From Aquanectria penicillioides (Eukaryota > Ascomycota > Sordariomycetes > Hypocreales > Nectriaceae), in NCBI GenBank assembly GCA_003415625.1, contig PYIU01000001.1, positions 4,774,746-4,838,745 on the forward strand: a stretch of 64,000 nucleotides of DNA, given 5' to 3'. The notes beneath the pieces are model-generated. The model saw only the letters and a program-made list of their open reading frames with translations. It had not been told where the DNA came from and ran no database searches. Position 1 is the stretch's first letter. Each line of letters starts with the position of its first letter. Below, one piece after another: positions 11,521-23,295 of this stretch. The position numbers and the translations under genes are program-made.

Positions 11521-12455
11521 TTACATAACCACACACTTGGCGCAGCATCCAGCTTCTTGCTCTCCGTCCTCCACATCAATGGGCTTGGGGGGTCCGTTGA
11601 CGCCGCTGGTGCCGCCGCTGCCGGTTGAGTAGCCCTGCATCTCACGGTTGTACCTTCGGATCTCTCGCACAATGTCGTAGAAAGCCTTGTCGACGTTGAT
11701 TCGGGACTTGGCGGAGGTCTCTATGAACTTGCAGCCGAATGATCTCGCAAGCGCCTCACCCTCTATAGGAAAAACGATCATGTTAGTCATGCTTGGAGAA
11801 GCTGAATGGAAAAGAGCACTTGTGATGTACCTTGTCGCGTAACTTCTCGCTCGTTTTCCAAATCGCACTTGTTCCCGACAACTACCATGGGGAAGTAGTC
11901 CTTGTCCTTGACTCGCAGAATCTGTTGCTGGAAAGTGGCGATTTCCTCAAAGCTCTGTCGCGAGTTGATGGAGTAGACTAGCAGGAAACCCTCGCCAGTT
12001 CGCATGTACTGCTCTCGCATAGCACTGTACTCCTCCTGACCGGCGGTATCGAGGACATCGAGAAGGGCAACCTCATCGTCGATAACGCACTGCTTTCGGT
12101 AGGAATCTAGACATGAGTCTCAGCATCGGGGCCACAAGAGGGCCGGCAGGGGGCGACAAACCTTCGATTGTGGGATCGTACTCGTCGACGAAGTGGCTCT
12201 GGATCAACTGGATGGTCAAGCAAGATTTACCGACACCACCACCGCCAACAACGACGAGCTTGTACTCTCGCAAAAACTATGCAACGGGCGCCGGGTTAGT
12301 GACGGAAAATGTAGTGGCTGGGGGAGCACGGAAGGGAAGAGGCGCTCGGGGAAGACGACGAGAACATCGTCCCCGTCGGAAACCGAAGCGGCGTCGGGTC
12401 GAGTTTGAAGCAAATCGGTAACTCGGGAGGAGCGTACCTTTGTGGACGCAGCCAT
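11521..12455 (-). CDS. ras1: Ras small GTPase (Ras1/RasA type)
   Basis: Four minus-strand exons, 12438-12455, 12162-12276, 11831-12106 and 11521-11762, with introns of 161, 55 and 68 nt, give 216 residues. The P-loop GGGGVGKS (residues 17-24), switch I YDPTIEDSYRKQ, the [11 protein letters not shown]alker B/switch II, NKCD and ETSAK are all present. The protein ends in the CaaX box CVVM after a palmitoylatable CC pair, so it should be farnesylated and sit at the plasma membrane. Glycine replaces the alanine found at the second P-loop position of animal Ras; as I recall, other fungal Ras1 proteins share this. Exon 1 codes only for MAASTK. The protein switches growth, polarity and cAMP/MAPK signalling in related fungi. 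The upstream DNA is long and pyrimidine-rich on the coding strand, as expected for a long leader. Confidence 0.97.
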
Positions 12456-13300
12456 TGTGTCTGATGATGATTGAAGCAGCTCTCTGGGGGCGGCTCAGAA
12501 CCGATGTGGCGCTGAAAATTGACTCGCGCAGGGGGGCTGGTCGTCGCAGAAGCGTCGGGTTCAAAGGCTGGTGACGAGACGCAGAAGGACGACGGATGGC
12601 GATGACGCTGGACAGGTTGAGGGGAAGAAATGAGGGAAAAGAGGACGAAGAATGGCGGATTGGAGATGAACAAAGAGAGGGAATGTTCCGCGTGGGACTG
12701 AAGGAGAGGGAGAGAGATGGATGGGATGCAATGGGCCAAGGTTCAAAAGGTCAAAGCAGAAAAGCGAGCGAAAGGGAAGGGGACGCCAGGGAAGGGGGCG
12801 TGAGGGTGTGGATCGATTGGGGTGGGGAGGAGAGCGAGAGGAATGGGTACCGGGTGGTGGAGGGTGGGTGTGGCCCGTGTGGGTGAGGGTGCGGTGGGTG
12901 TGGACTGGGGACGGGGACTGGGACTGTGACTGGGACTGGGACTGGGGGCTGGGACTGGAGAGGCAAGGTGTGGTTTGCCCACTAAGGCAAGGTACTGTAC
13001 CTTGGCTTGTAGGGGCCTTGGGTGGCCCTGGCCCCTTGACCGCGAGCGAGAGTGCTGGGAGAGGGAGCGAGACAGGGAGCTGAAGCCGGAGATGGGGATG
13101 GAGAGAGTGCATGCATGTGTCCCAGTCCCAGTCGAGTCTGTCTGATTACAACAACAACAACAATAGTTAGCAGGTTGACCGAGCATACGTCGCAGCCTTG
13201 GTAGCAGCCTTGGTAGTAGCCAAGTGTGGAGAAGTGAAAGAAGAAGAAAAGAAAGAAAAAAACGAGGTCCCCTCCTCCCACGCGCACAGAACAAACAAAA
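12456..13300 (-). promoter_or_regulatory. Pyrimidine-rich upstream/leader region of ras1
   Basis: On the ras1 coding strand this stretch is rich in C and T, a composition common in promoters and leaders of highly expressed fungal genes. It includes a degenerate GGGACT-type tandem repeat (plus-strand view) at about 12901-12959. The open frames across it are low-complexity Pro/Ser strings with no protein character. Confidence 0.4.
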
Positions 13301-13940
13301 AGGCAACAGCGGCTGGCCCGATACCCTGCTACTACGGGCTGGCTACAGGTACGGCCGGCAACACAGCGAACGTGCTTTCGATCAGCCACAAATTCGTTCC
13401 CTTCTCCTGCTGGGTTTTGCCTTTATCGATAGAAGCTACACACGAGATACGAGGTATACCTTCTAGAGCCTATTTCGACTCTTCATTGACCTCCGTACCA
13501 CCGATCCGGGCTAGTCATGGAACGCCTTTTGGACAGCACAGCTCTGGACACCCACACACTCACTCACACGGGCACATACACACCACTACAGATACACTCT
13601 CGGCCAGGTGAAAGTCAGTAGCCGGGCGCTGATGGGCGCTCAATGGAGACTGCTCGCTCCCGAAATGGCCTGGCTAGGTTAGGTACCCCGTCCGACTACT
13701 GCTCGTCCTGCCACTGGAGACTCCCGTCCTGCCACAGAGAAGCTGGGGCCATTGTCGACTACCACCGCTTGAAGGGAAGGGGGGGGGACTACTCCGTACA
13801 GAGTCCTGGGACCACTAATGCCTGGACTGGCCATTGGCCGAAGCCAAAGCCAAGCGTAGCTAAACCACCAGAGCTACACGTACCAAGTACCTGCCCAGGG
13901 GGGAAGACGATGTGATCGGATTGGACGTAGGCGGCGGTTC

Positions 13941-13977
13941 CATGGGCTCATGGGCTCATGGGCTCATGGGCATGGGC
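13941..13977. repeat. Short tandem repeat, unit ATGGGCTC
   Basis: Three full copies and a truncated fourth of an 8-base unit lie in an unassigned region. It contains no gene. Confidence 0.8.
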
Positions 13978-16900
13978 AGAGGAACTCGTCTGCTTCTGCT
14001 GACTGGGTGAGTTATGACGAAAAAAATCTCGGCAGAAAAGACGTTAGACGGGTGGATTAGGATAGCAAGGGAAGCAAAAGAAATGACAATAATACGGGGA
14101 CGGCGAGCGTGGCTACATTTTTCCCTCAGATACAAGCTCCCATGGCAGCAGCTGCGAACGGCCGAGGGCAGCAGTCCGGCGACGGGATTGGCTCGGTCTT
14201 TGACTGCCGGCTTCTAGCTCGAGCCCAATCTCGTCCTTGAAGCACTGGATGGCACATAAGACGGCATCAAAACGACGGACAGCCAAGGCGGCGACAGCGC
14301 CTGCCTGGCGTTGGTGACCTGTGGTTGCACAAGCTGCTCGCTGACCTCGTGGAAGAAATTCTGGACCCGCAGCAGTCTCTATTTTCTGGGCCCCATGGGC
14401 GCGAGAGGGAAAAAAATTGAACGCCCACCCAACCTTAAGCCAAACGAAATCAAGAAGCTCCGGGTCCCGGTGGCCCCCGTCCGTCCTCGCGGGTGGTGAG
14501 AGAGTTTGACGGGAGCGGCCCTTCCAGTGCGTGCGCCAGTGGAGTCGACAGTCCTCCAGTAGTGAGCTAGACCGAGTAGAAGCTCCAGGGCGGCCAGTGG
14601 ATGGATTTTACCCTCCAGCGTCTCCTTAGGGGCGGCGGCGGGGATATAGCGAAGATGTGGGCCGGCGTTGCTTGGGGAGGGCTTTTCGCCTTTGCGTCGC
14701 TCAGTGGGCAGCCACTATTCGCCGGCGTGGGTTCTGTTCCCAGTGGCCGTCGTCGCCGCCGCCGTCGCGCCTGGACTCAAACACGTAGGTACTGGGTGCC
14801 AGGCTGGGATTCCCCCTGCCGGCGAACAGTGGAGTGTTCTCAGAGGAGGCAATGGTCGTTGAATCCTCCAAGGGGGGTGTGCCTGCTGGTGAGCGCGAGC
14901 CACCGCACATTGAAGTACGTGCTCCTTGTTCACATCCTACCTACATACATACATACATACCGGTACATACATGAATGGGGCCCTATGGAGGGAGTCGACT
15001 TGTTCTATGGCCAGTGGTCGTCGCTCTGCATTACCCACCAGGTTACCATTCTGCAAGGGCAGCGGCTGGCTGCGTCTGTTCTACCAATTGAGCTCGCACT
15101 GTAGTTGCCCAAATGCATGTTCCTCGCTGTCCTACCCCAGCAAACTCTCTGCGGGCCAGCTCGTTTCCATGTGCGGTCTTAATGTACAATGTAAGGTACG
15201 GAACATTGCTTCTCACCTGGGTAACGTTGCGGAGGACTGCCCGTATCCGCTTATTTCTCGTAGTGCAAAAGGCAAGAGAGAGGGAAAAAACCAACAGGAG
15301 AGAGAGGATGTGATACCGTTCTTCAAATTTGTCCAATCTTGGCTGGCGTCCCGAGGGTTCAGGGAGGGGTGGACAAAAAGGGGTAGAGTGAGATGGGGAT
15401 GGCCTGTCTTGCCTGCAAGGGTCAAGTCACCTCAACTCATCGCAACGCCCAGAAGCCATAGAACCCAGAGGTCGTGGTACTTTCGGGGCCGAGCTTCTCG
15501 AGATGGATGGAAGAGTGACGAGGAGCGGCGAGACGACTCAGAACCGGGGAGAGAAGAGAGGGGGGGGCGGACCCTGGGCTGGCATCGACTAGTAAAACCA
15601 CCCGTCTGTCTGTCGGCGCCCTGCTAACGGCTTGCCGTCCTAAATGGCCCGGATGCGTGGGATTGGGATGCGTGGCCGTGGCTGAGGACGTGGAGTTAGA
15701 CTTGGATGTCCTGTAGATGTGCATGTGGATGTGGATGGATGTGCGTGAAGATGTTGGAGGTGGGCTGCGGAACGCCGCCGAAGACAAGATGGCGTGCAAG
15801 TGGCCAAGCCCCATGGGCCTTCGGTTACCCATATGGATGGACTATGGCAAAGTAGCTTCCAGACATGTTATTCTCACGGTCAACCTATTAAGTTGCATCT
15901 ATGCTGATATACGGGCCGACAGCGGCCAGACCAAAGTACGCGCAAACTTGGAAAATGAGATTTGCATCGCCAACCAGCATCAGCATCGATCATCCTCCTC
16001 GCCCTCAGCCAGCCCTGGTCTGCCCCAACATTCAAACCTGGACTGGTGCCTCTCCAACGTCCAGGGGTCAGTGTTAGACCGTTGAACCTTAGTCGAAGCA
16101 AGACTTCAGAAGACAGCCACCACCAACTCGTGCGGTGCAAGGGGTCGCATCCGCCCATCAATCACCACCACCACCCTCACCATCAGCAAAACGGCATCAC
16201 CACCTCCTCCACCATCTACGGATCCAATTGGACTATTCGCGCATCGGCCAGGCGCCAGAGAGTAGTCCATACAAGCCGCGCATGCATCACCCAGCAGCAG
16301 TCCTCATTCATCGCATTTGCGGTATGAAAGAGGGATGCGGGTGCCTAGCCTGGTTCCTCCCGTTGCACACATCTCCCGTCTCTCGTCCTTCTCTCGTCCT
16401 TCTCGCTCGACAGACGATCCCGAACACGATCTTTATCCAGCTCCCTCATATCTCGATTACTTACTCATGTACTTAATAATTGCGCATCATCGCCTAACGT
16501 CCACCATGCTGTAACTATCTAGGTAATCTCTCTCTCCCTGGCGGTTCGCTATGCCCCGTCACCTCACCTCACCACCTCACCTAACATCCCTCCCACTTTC
16601 CGTAGCCGTGCACCCGGACCTGGGGAATACTGGAGCACGACAGACACGCCGCCAGGCTAGAGCTCCTCCAACGGAGCTAATGTGACTATGAACGAATAGG
16701 TAGGAGGGTGCGTTAGTCAAGCCCAGGGTCGCTCGTTGGGCCTGCCATCGTCTCCTCTCGCTAGCAAGTCGCCTTGGGATTGGGCTCGGTTCGACTTGGC
16801 ACCCAGAAGCCAGGTTCAGGTTAAGCCGGTTGCGTTCCACGGCGGCTGCTGATAACGTCTTTCATGTCGCTGCCTCGGTGACAATGCGCCCAGAGCTACG

Positions 16901-19900
16901 TATTCGCTCCCCGAGGATATCAGACGAGATATGACTATCACGGGTGTCCAGGCGCGGCGGGAGTTAACATTACGTTGCGACATTCCCGATATCATAGAAA
17001 AAAAATTCCTCGACCGCAGATGATATCCGTCCGCGGGATGTCACTATCTCGCTATCTTCAAAACACAGAGCGGCTAGTACACAGAGGGTAGGTATCAAGA
17101 CCTGCAAGCTCAAGGCGCAGCCCCCAGATCCCAAACCCAGACGTCACAGACATCCCCAGGGCCACCCGTCTCAGATCCCAATCCCATCCACCACCAACCC
17201 TGCGGCTACAAAATCTCAGCGCAGAGACAAAGTCTCACCACCACATCCGCCTCCATCATCCATCTTCCATCTTCCGTAGCCCCCCCTCCGCACAAAGCAC
17301 AGGGCGACCATCCACACCCTCTCGGGGAGCTTCCCCCCTGTCCATAGCATGCACACTGCTTGCAACACCCACCCCACGCCCCACGGCGGCAGCACCATGC
17401 AAGTTGCAGGGTGCCTGGGCCCATTCAGTGGCTCCCAGCGACCACCGCCCAGCTGTTGGCCTGCAGTTTAGCAGCATTGGCGCCGACGCCGACGCCGGCT
17501 CTGAGTGTTGTTGGATCCGTTGTAGATTGATGGGCAGATGCAGCGCGTAGCCAGCCTGCGGGAATGGTGTGATGGCCGTGTTCTCGTCACCAAATGCCGC
17601 CGCCTCGAGATCTCGTTGGCATGGCCGTCACTACAGAGATGCAACTGCAACTGATCGAGTGCCTTGGTCCCGTTCCACAGTGAATAACACTGTATCTGAG
17701 CGTTCGTGGCCGGACCGTCCGGCTCATCGTGACTAATTTCACCCTGGCTCCAACAACAACTGCATCTTACCGCTTTCAGATCCACCTGGGGATGGATGTG
17801 CTGTGCCGTACGGGCTATGCACTGTTGTATTCAATGAATCCATCTTGGGATCTACCTTATTCACAGCTAAGGTTTTGATGCTCAACCGGGATTTCCGCAG
17901 TTCTAATACGCTTGCATCATCCCCATAACGGAGTCAATGCGTCTCAAGTCCACCACCTTGTCTGCTTCAACTCCTCCAACATGGCAGAAGTCAGTGACAT
18001 CAATCTCGAATGTTTTATGATAAACCCTTCCGAAATCCCGCGCAAATAATTAGAGGCGAACATCCTCTCAAAAGAGTGTGGCATTTGGCTCCGCCCCCCA
18101 GCAACCGCCTGAACAAGAGTCGAGGCCCGAACGGCTGCGACCAATGCAACCAAAAGGAATGCCCCAAAGGAATGCGCCTTCGGGTCTCAGTCTAGATCTC
18201 GACGCATGCGTCCCGTCCGGATTATTAAACACCGCGCACACCTAAACACAGTTCAAACTTCCCAAAACGAACTATGCAAGAGTTTCCTCTCAGCACGGAC
18301 AAGCCTTACAGACCTGATCCCCGGACTACCGGGTGCTTCAAAGTCATCAAGCAAGGACCACGAGTCTAATTGATCGTCTCTGTTTCACACAAAGATGATG
18401 ATGATACTATCACTAGCCCTGGGTGTGATACTTCTGGAGATTTTGATCGTAAACCGGTACGGTCCTTTCTCATTCAGATTTTCAATGCAGATACGCTAGC
18501 CATAATACGGAAGTCCCGAGACCCAGTTGAGGATGGCGGTACTGGTATTCCTGTTGATGAGCTGCTATGTGATGTTGGTATGACCTCGCAGAAGCAAAAT
18601 GGCGTCGTCGTCATTTTGGATATTCTATCGTCAATGGGGCTATGGCTTGCGCCACCGTGGCCATCCCACTGCATTGACAAACACAATCTCACATCCAGAT
18701 GCCCGAAGATTCTACATCTCGTGGGCGAATCATCCACATCCCACGAACCCAACTCAGGGTGCCTTTGACTCAGTGAATGTCCGCATCGGCCTCTCTAGGT
18801 GGCCCCAGACCTTCACGGGTCGCCCCGTCCATTTGACATGGATGAAGCACCTAGAATCCCAAGAGATTGGTGCGGATGCAGACGAGCTCCCACCTTTCGG
18901 CACACAAAGCGTCGGAGATTTACACGAATAGTTGCAAGCTGCAGAGTTGCAAAGGGTCGTATCCTATTCTACAGAGCCTCTCTCCGTAATATAAAATGTG
19001 ACGCTGGGAAACGGCAACGTGACAGCGAGCATATCTGCCGAGGCTGCAGATTCTAGACAGGTCTGAAACTACCAACCAATAGATAGTGGCCTGATTTATT
19101 GACAGTACCCAACCTCAAATCCTGGGGTTACTGCCGATGCTACCTACTTTATATCATACACATCAAACATGTGTGATTTGACTCTTTCAAAGTGCTTAGA
19201 CCTCAAGCCTTGTGATAACGATGGCGGGTGCACGTGGCATGGGTCTAACGAACTTTGAACTAGCGATTCTGCAAACTCGATAACCATCTCACTTGTCACA
19301 ACAACGTCCTTCACAAACTTCGATTCCTGATACGTTCATGACCACCGCCGGTAACTATTTACAGCCCGACTGACTCTTTTTTTTTTCTTTCACCAACTGG
19401 CTGCCTGTGGCCACAACGTCAACCAATTCCCGGATGGCACTCACACACTCACACAACCTCATCCACATTTATGGCCGGCCTTCTAGAACGAAATGGCGGG
19501 CCCTGCGCCGACTCCACCACAGAGGTTCCACATGGTCCTCCATCCTCGTTATTAGCTTGGGAAACCCACCCAAACCCACCTGACGGACTTTTACAGTCCA
19601 AGTGCCACGCCCAGCAATCAGCAATTCCACGAACCCCCTTTTCGGCAGATTGCATGGAGCTTTAGCTCCTCTCTTCATGTCTGATTTCAATCTCCCTCAG
19701 CCGCCCGTCTTAAGCTATCATGGTCGTCCTTATTGCCGATCATGCCACGAACGTCATCGCTCTCAACTGTAATTTGGCCATGCTATCCCGTGCCTCGTGT
19801 GCCTCGTGGCGTCCCAAGTAGATGATGTCCCGGGGTTAATCCTTCCCTATCAAGAACTTGCACACCGCGAGTCATCGACCTCTACGGAGAAAATCCCAAT

Positions 19901-20052
19901 TCAGCCTCGTGCGAACCGGCACGAGGCTCTTCCTCAACCGGCCTTGTCGCGGGATCAAATGGAGCACTGCGATCTGCGCTGCACTGCGAGGCAGCGTGTG
20001 CAAACTCGCCCTATCCTATGCGCCGTATCGTACGATTGGTATCTGCCGAAAT

Positions 20053-20071
20053 CCCCCCCCCCCCCCCCCCC
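20053..20071. repeat. C homopolymer, 19 nt
   Basis: An uninterrupted run of 19 C followed by TCCCC. Its length is likely to be uncertain in any assembly. Confidence 0.9.
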
Positions 20072-20610
20072 TCCCCTCCTGGTCCAACGAACCGGGAGCT
20101 CGGCGTTCCGTCGCATCACGTTCTTGGGAAATGAAGTTAGTCTCCGTGACCATGTCTTAAGCCAACCAACAAAGTGGTGCGCGTGCGTCGGAGTGTAGAT
20201 CGGCGTCACGTCAACGTTTCGAGGCTGGCTTGACCTTTTGAGACGATTTGAGCAAGGATTGGGGCTCCTGGGTTTGCTCTAGACATGTGGGAGCGGATTA
20301 GCATCACCTCCATGTTTTGCTTCTTCGGTCGAGCCCATGAAGAACTAGCGAGTTGTTACACCGAGTGAAAGAGCATTACGGATAAGAAGGAATATCACTG
20401 CACATCTATACTGCTCTAACTATCCAATGATGCATGGTGTGTTTAGACACGGCCGCTCTATCCAATGACATTTTTGCAACTGGTCATGAAACCCCAATGT
20501 TCCTGGCTCAACCGCTGCCACGTGCCATTGCTGGAGCAGCACAATGGGTAATAGCCCAGTAAGGCTCGGTGTCCGTTTAAGGATCACGAACATCTAGCCC
20601 ACCAAAACAC

Positions 20611-22018
20611 TCACTTTTTGCCCTCCTTTGAAGTTGATCCCTCTTTAACTGGTTCACCCTCGTTGGTGGACTCGTCGTCGTCTTCACCTTCTTTTGAGAC
20701 CCTCAGACCCTGGACGCCCTTTTCCACTTCCTCTACGAGGCTTTCCAGGTACTCACGGTCCCTGCAGCAGTGTCAATGGTCATTACTTTGTATTTTGATA
20801 GATTATACACCACGTACTTTCCGACAAGGGTGACTGTGTTACGACTCTTGCCCCAACGCGGATAACTGCCGACTTTGACACCTCGAGGCTCGACCTTAGC
20901 TGACAGCTCGGTCAGGAATGCAGCGACGCCACTCTCTGGAAGAGGCGTCGAGATGATGATTCTATGCGTGCCCTTGCCCTCGGGTCCGCGAGCCGTGGCA
21001 TGATAATAGGTGTCAATCCATCGAGGAGCTTCGTAACTGTTGAGCTCATCGTCAGCATGCGCCGCAAGCAGCGTGGGGGGTGGTCAAGCTCACAAAGTCT
21101 AGGGATTCCAGGAAGGATGTGTACGTTTCCGTTCACTACAGCGATTGGGACCCAAAGGTCCTCATGTGGGAAGAGGAACTGCTTCTTCAAGTTTCGAGAC
21201 TCGTCCGTTGGGAGCTCGACCATACGATACTTAGCCTTCCGGGCCGGGGATTCAACATCCCAGTCAAACTTGGGCTGAGATGGGTGAGGTTTAGACAGTT
21301 TCTTCATCTTTTCAAGAGTCTCCTCATGTAACACCAATGGCAAGTTGAAAGCCTTCGCGATCGATTGGTAAGTAATATCATCGTGACTGCATGGTCAGTG
21401 AGAGGCCCGATGTTGCACAAGCAAAAGCTTACGTAGGACCAATGCCACCGCTTGCCAGAGTTAGTTAACATGTTTGAGATTGACGATTGGACAGACGTTG
21501 TAGTTTCTCACCTCGTCACAACAAAATCGTAGCGATCACTCATGCGTCGCACGGCCTCCATGATTTCGCTCTCATCATCTTCAATGACCTCGACTCGTTT
21601 CAAACTCTATTGTGACACATCAGGTCTCAAGTCTTGCGGCTCCGACATCATTAAACCTACAACTCCGAGAGAGAAACACCATTTCGCGACGTATGCCGAG
21701 TTGGTCTATCGTCACCTGTCAGTGGTGTTCTGGCTGCGACCCTGGTTGAGACTCTCATCTCAGCCCTACTACTCACATCAACAGTCTATCTCTAGGTTAG
21801 TTTCAGAGCCGACATAATCCAACAACCCAATCGCCTTCTTGGAAACTACTTGCCTTCCCGCCCAGGACCTCATCGCCAATAATCAAGCACGCAGCCGTGT
21901 GGATCATGCGCGCATTGCGCTCATCTGCGGAAACCATCCTTCCGAGGGTAAATCGCCGCGTGGACGCTACAGCGGGCGCGGGGAGATGTTTTGCGATCTG
22001 GGATAGGCGCGAGAACAT
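20611..22018 (-). CDS. MoaB/Mog-type molybdopterin-binding-domain protein, frame broken in exon 7
   Basis: Eight minus-strand exons: 21854-22018, 21777-21785, 21661-21705, 21512-21606, 21433-21450, 21094-21386, 20818-21036 and 20611-20761. They encode the MoCF-biosynthesis (MPT-binding) fold: [42 protein letters not shown], then GNVHILPGIPRL, RIIISTPLPESGVAAF and GSYPRWGKSRNTVTLVGK. This matches fungal relatives of yeast Ymr178w and the N-terminal half of FAD synthase. The true role of these fungal proteins is unsettled. The N-terminus is basic and Arg/Ala-rich, suggesting mitochondrial import. Exon 2 is 9 nt and exon 5 is 18 nt. Intron 1 uses a GC donor. At 20982-20984 one base is missing against the family frame (DP/EGKG), so the frame as written runs to a premature stop near 20912. 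All coding on both sides is intact. Confidence 0.85.
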
Positions 22019-22436
22019 GAGCGACTTGAAAAATCCCGCGATAAACCGGGGGGCGTGGAACACTTGTAAGTTTGGTGAATGTTCGTCGTCTCGGCTGCAG
22101 AACCGAAGTGGATGACGTTGGCACGCAGAGCGATGGCGGAGGTGGGGTTTCCTCAGTGCCTATGGAGGTGTGCTAGGCACGGTCATCGTGCCGCTCCGGG
22201 GGGCACGAAGGACGCCATGGCACATCTCGTTTTGGCAGCTTGGCTTACTTTGGCGGGGCTGGTGGTCGCTTGCGACTCCCACTAGCGGGCCAAGCTGGTT
22301 CCGAATCCAACCTCCAACTCGCTTCCTAGTGATCTTGGTGATAGCTTCGCAACCAAGCTCTGCTCTCCAGGGAAACGCCGCTCCGAGTAGTCCATACCGC
22401 ATCTCTCATCCCACCAACCACCCTGCGATCGTAAAG
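22019..22436. promoter_or_regulatory. Shared divergent promoter region
   Basis: 418 bp separate the start of the MPT-binding-domain gene (-) from the start of the GMF gene (+), so both promoters must lie here or overlap the leaders. No specific binding site is assigned. Confidence 0.5.
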
Positions 22437-23130
22437 ATGGTACGCTACGCCGCTGCGCCATCCCTCCAGCAATCGGGGCTCCCCCCCCCGGCTGACCTGC
22501 TGTGCGCCTAGGCTTCCGAGTCCAGACTGTATACATTTTCGGGCGAGACCAAAGATCACCTCCGCAAGTTTCGCCTCACAACTTCTCGGGCAAAGGGTCC
22601 CCAGGCTGTTATTTGTATGTGCGTCTCCTTGAATGCTCACTCTCCCTCCTTGTCCTTGCCCGCACCGTCGTCGGCATCCATTCCCTCGCCCGCCCGATGA
22701 CGCCAGTCCACTGATGCCCCTCCTTTGCACTTTGCAGATATGATCGATAAGAACAACCACGAAATCCGACAAGATGAAGACAAGGTAGTCTATACCTCCC
22801 TCTCGGAGATTGGCGACGACCTACCCGACCACTCCCCGCGGTTCATCCTCCTTAGCTATCCTCTAACCACGGTACGTCGTCCTGTCGATCGAAATAGTGC
22901 ATGCAGATCATGTCCTAGTTACAAGCGCTAATAGAACCCATACATAGGCTGACGGCCGCCTTTCTGTGCCATATGCATTGTTGTACTATCTTCCCGTCAC
23001 TTGCAGTGCCGAGATGAGAATGTTGTACGCTGGAGCCAAAGAGCTCATGCGCAGCACCAGCGAGGCCGGCCGGGTAATCGACATAGAATCGGTTGATGAT
23101 CTAGAAGAGGTTCCTGATAAGCTGGTATGA
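22437..23130 (+). CDS. GMF1: Glia maturation factor (ADF-homology family, Arp2/3 regulator)
   Basis: Four exons, 22437-22439, 22512-22614, 22738-22871 and 22948-23130, give 140 residues, the standard GMF length. Exon 1 is just the ATG, followed directly by a GTACGC donor; the next exon opens with ASESRLYTFSGETKDHLRKF. The ADF-H core is clear (RLTTSRAKGPQAV, YMIDKNNHEIRQDED, RFILLSYPL, DGRLSVPYALLYYLPVTC). GMF binds the Arp2/3 complex, promotes debranching of actin filaments and acts at cortical actin patches. It ends 165 bp from the end of NBP35, so the two 3' regions face each other. The length, the intron phases and the motif order leave little doubt. Confidence 0.95.
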
Positions 23131-23295
23131 AACGGATAGCCAGCTGTATTTGAATACCACATGAGGAACGAAGAAGTGTGTATTTAAGAACAACATATGC
23201 AAATTGAAAATATAACTGGAAATGATTGAAAGAGAAAAATAGCCATCAAGTCAGTTCATCATTATCTATATCCATTGCTTGATAGTAAGTGCGTC

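Larger units (their letters stand above)
13301..20610. other. Long region without a supportable gene
   Basis: About 7.3 kb with base composition like the rest of the window but no recognisable protein on either strand. Reading frames (for example 14601-15104, 14926-15627, 18370-18768, 19797-20198) overlap each other on both strands, lack family motifs and do not join by convincing introns. The region has small tandem repeats (ATGGGCTC near 13941-13976, ACAT near 14941-14960) and a 19-C run at 20053-20071. It may hold long non-coding RNA, promoters or fast-evolving genes I cannot see. Confidence 0.4.

Noticed and set aside
14601..15627. Overlapping 167- and 233-codon frames
   Set aside because: Repeat-bearing, no motifs, and overlapping each other in different frames with no splice logic.
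18395..18480. Signal-peptide-like start (MMMILSLALGVILLEIL)
   Set aside because: The frame ends after about 30 codons and no following exon with secreted-protein character could be joined.
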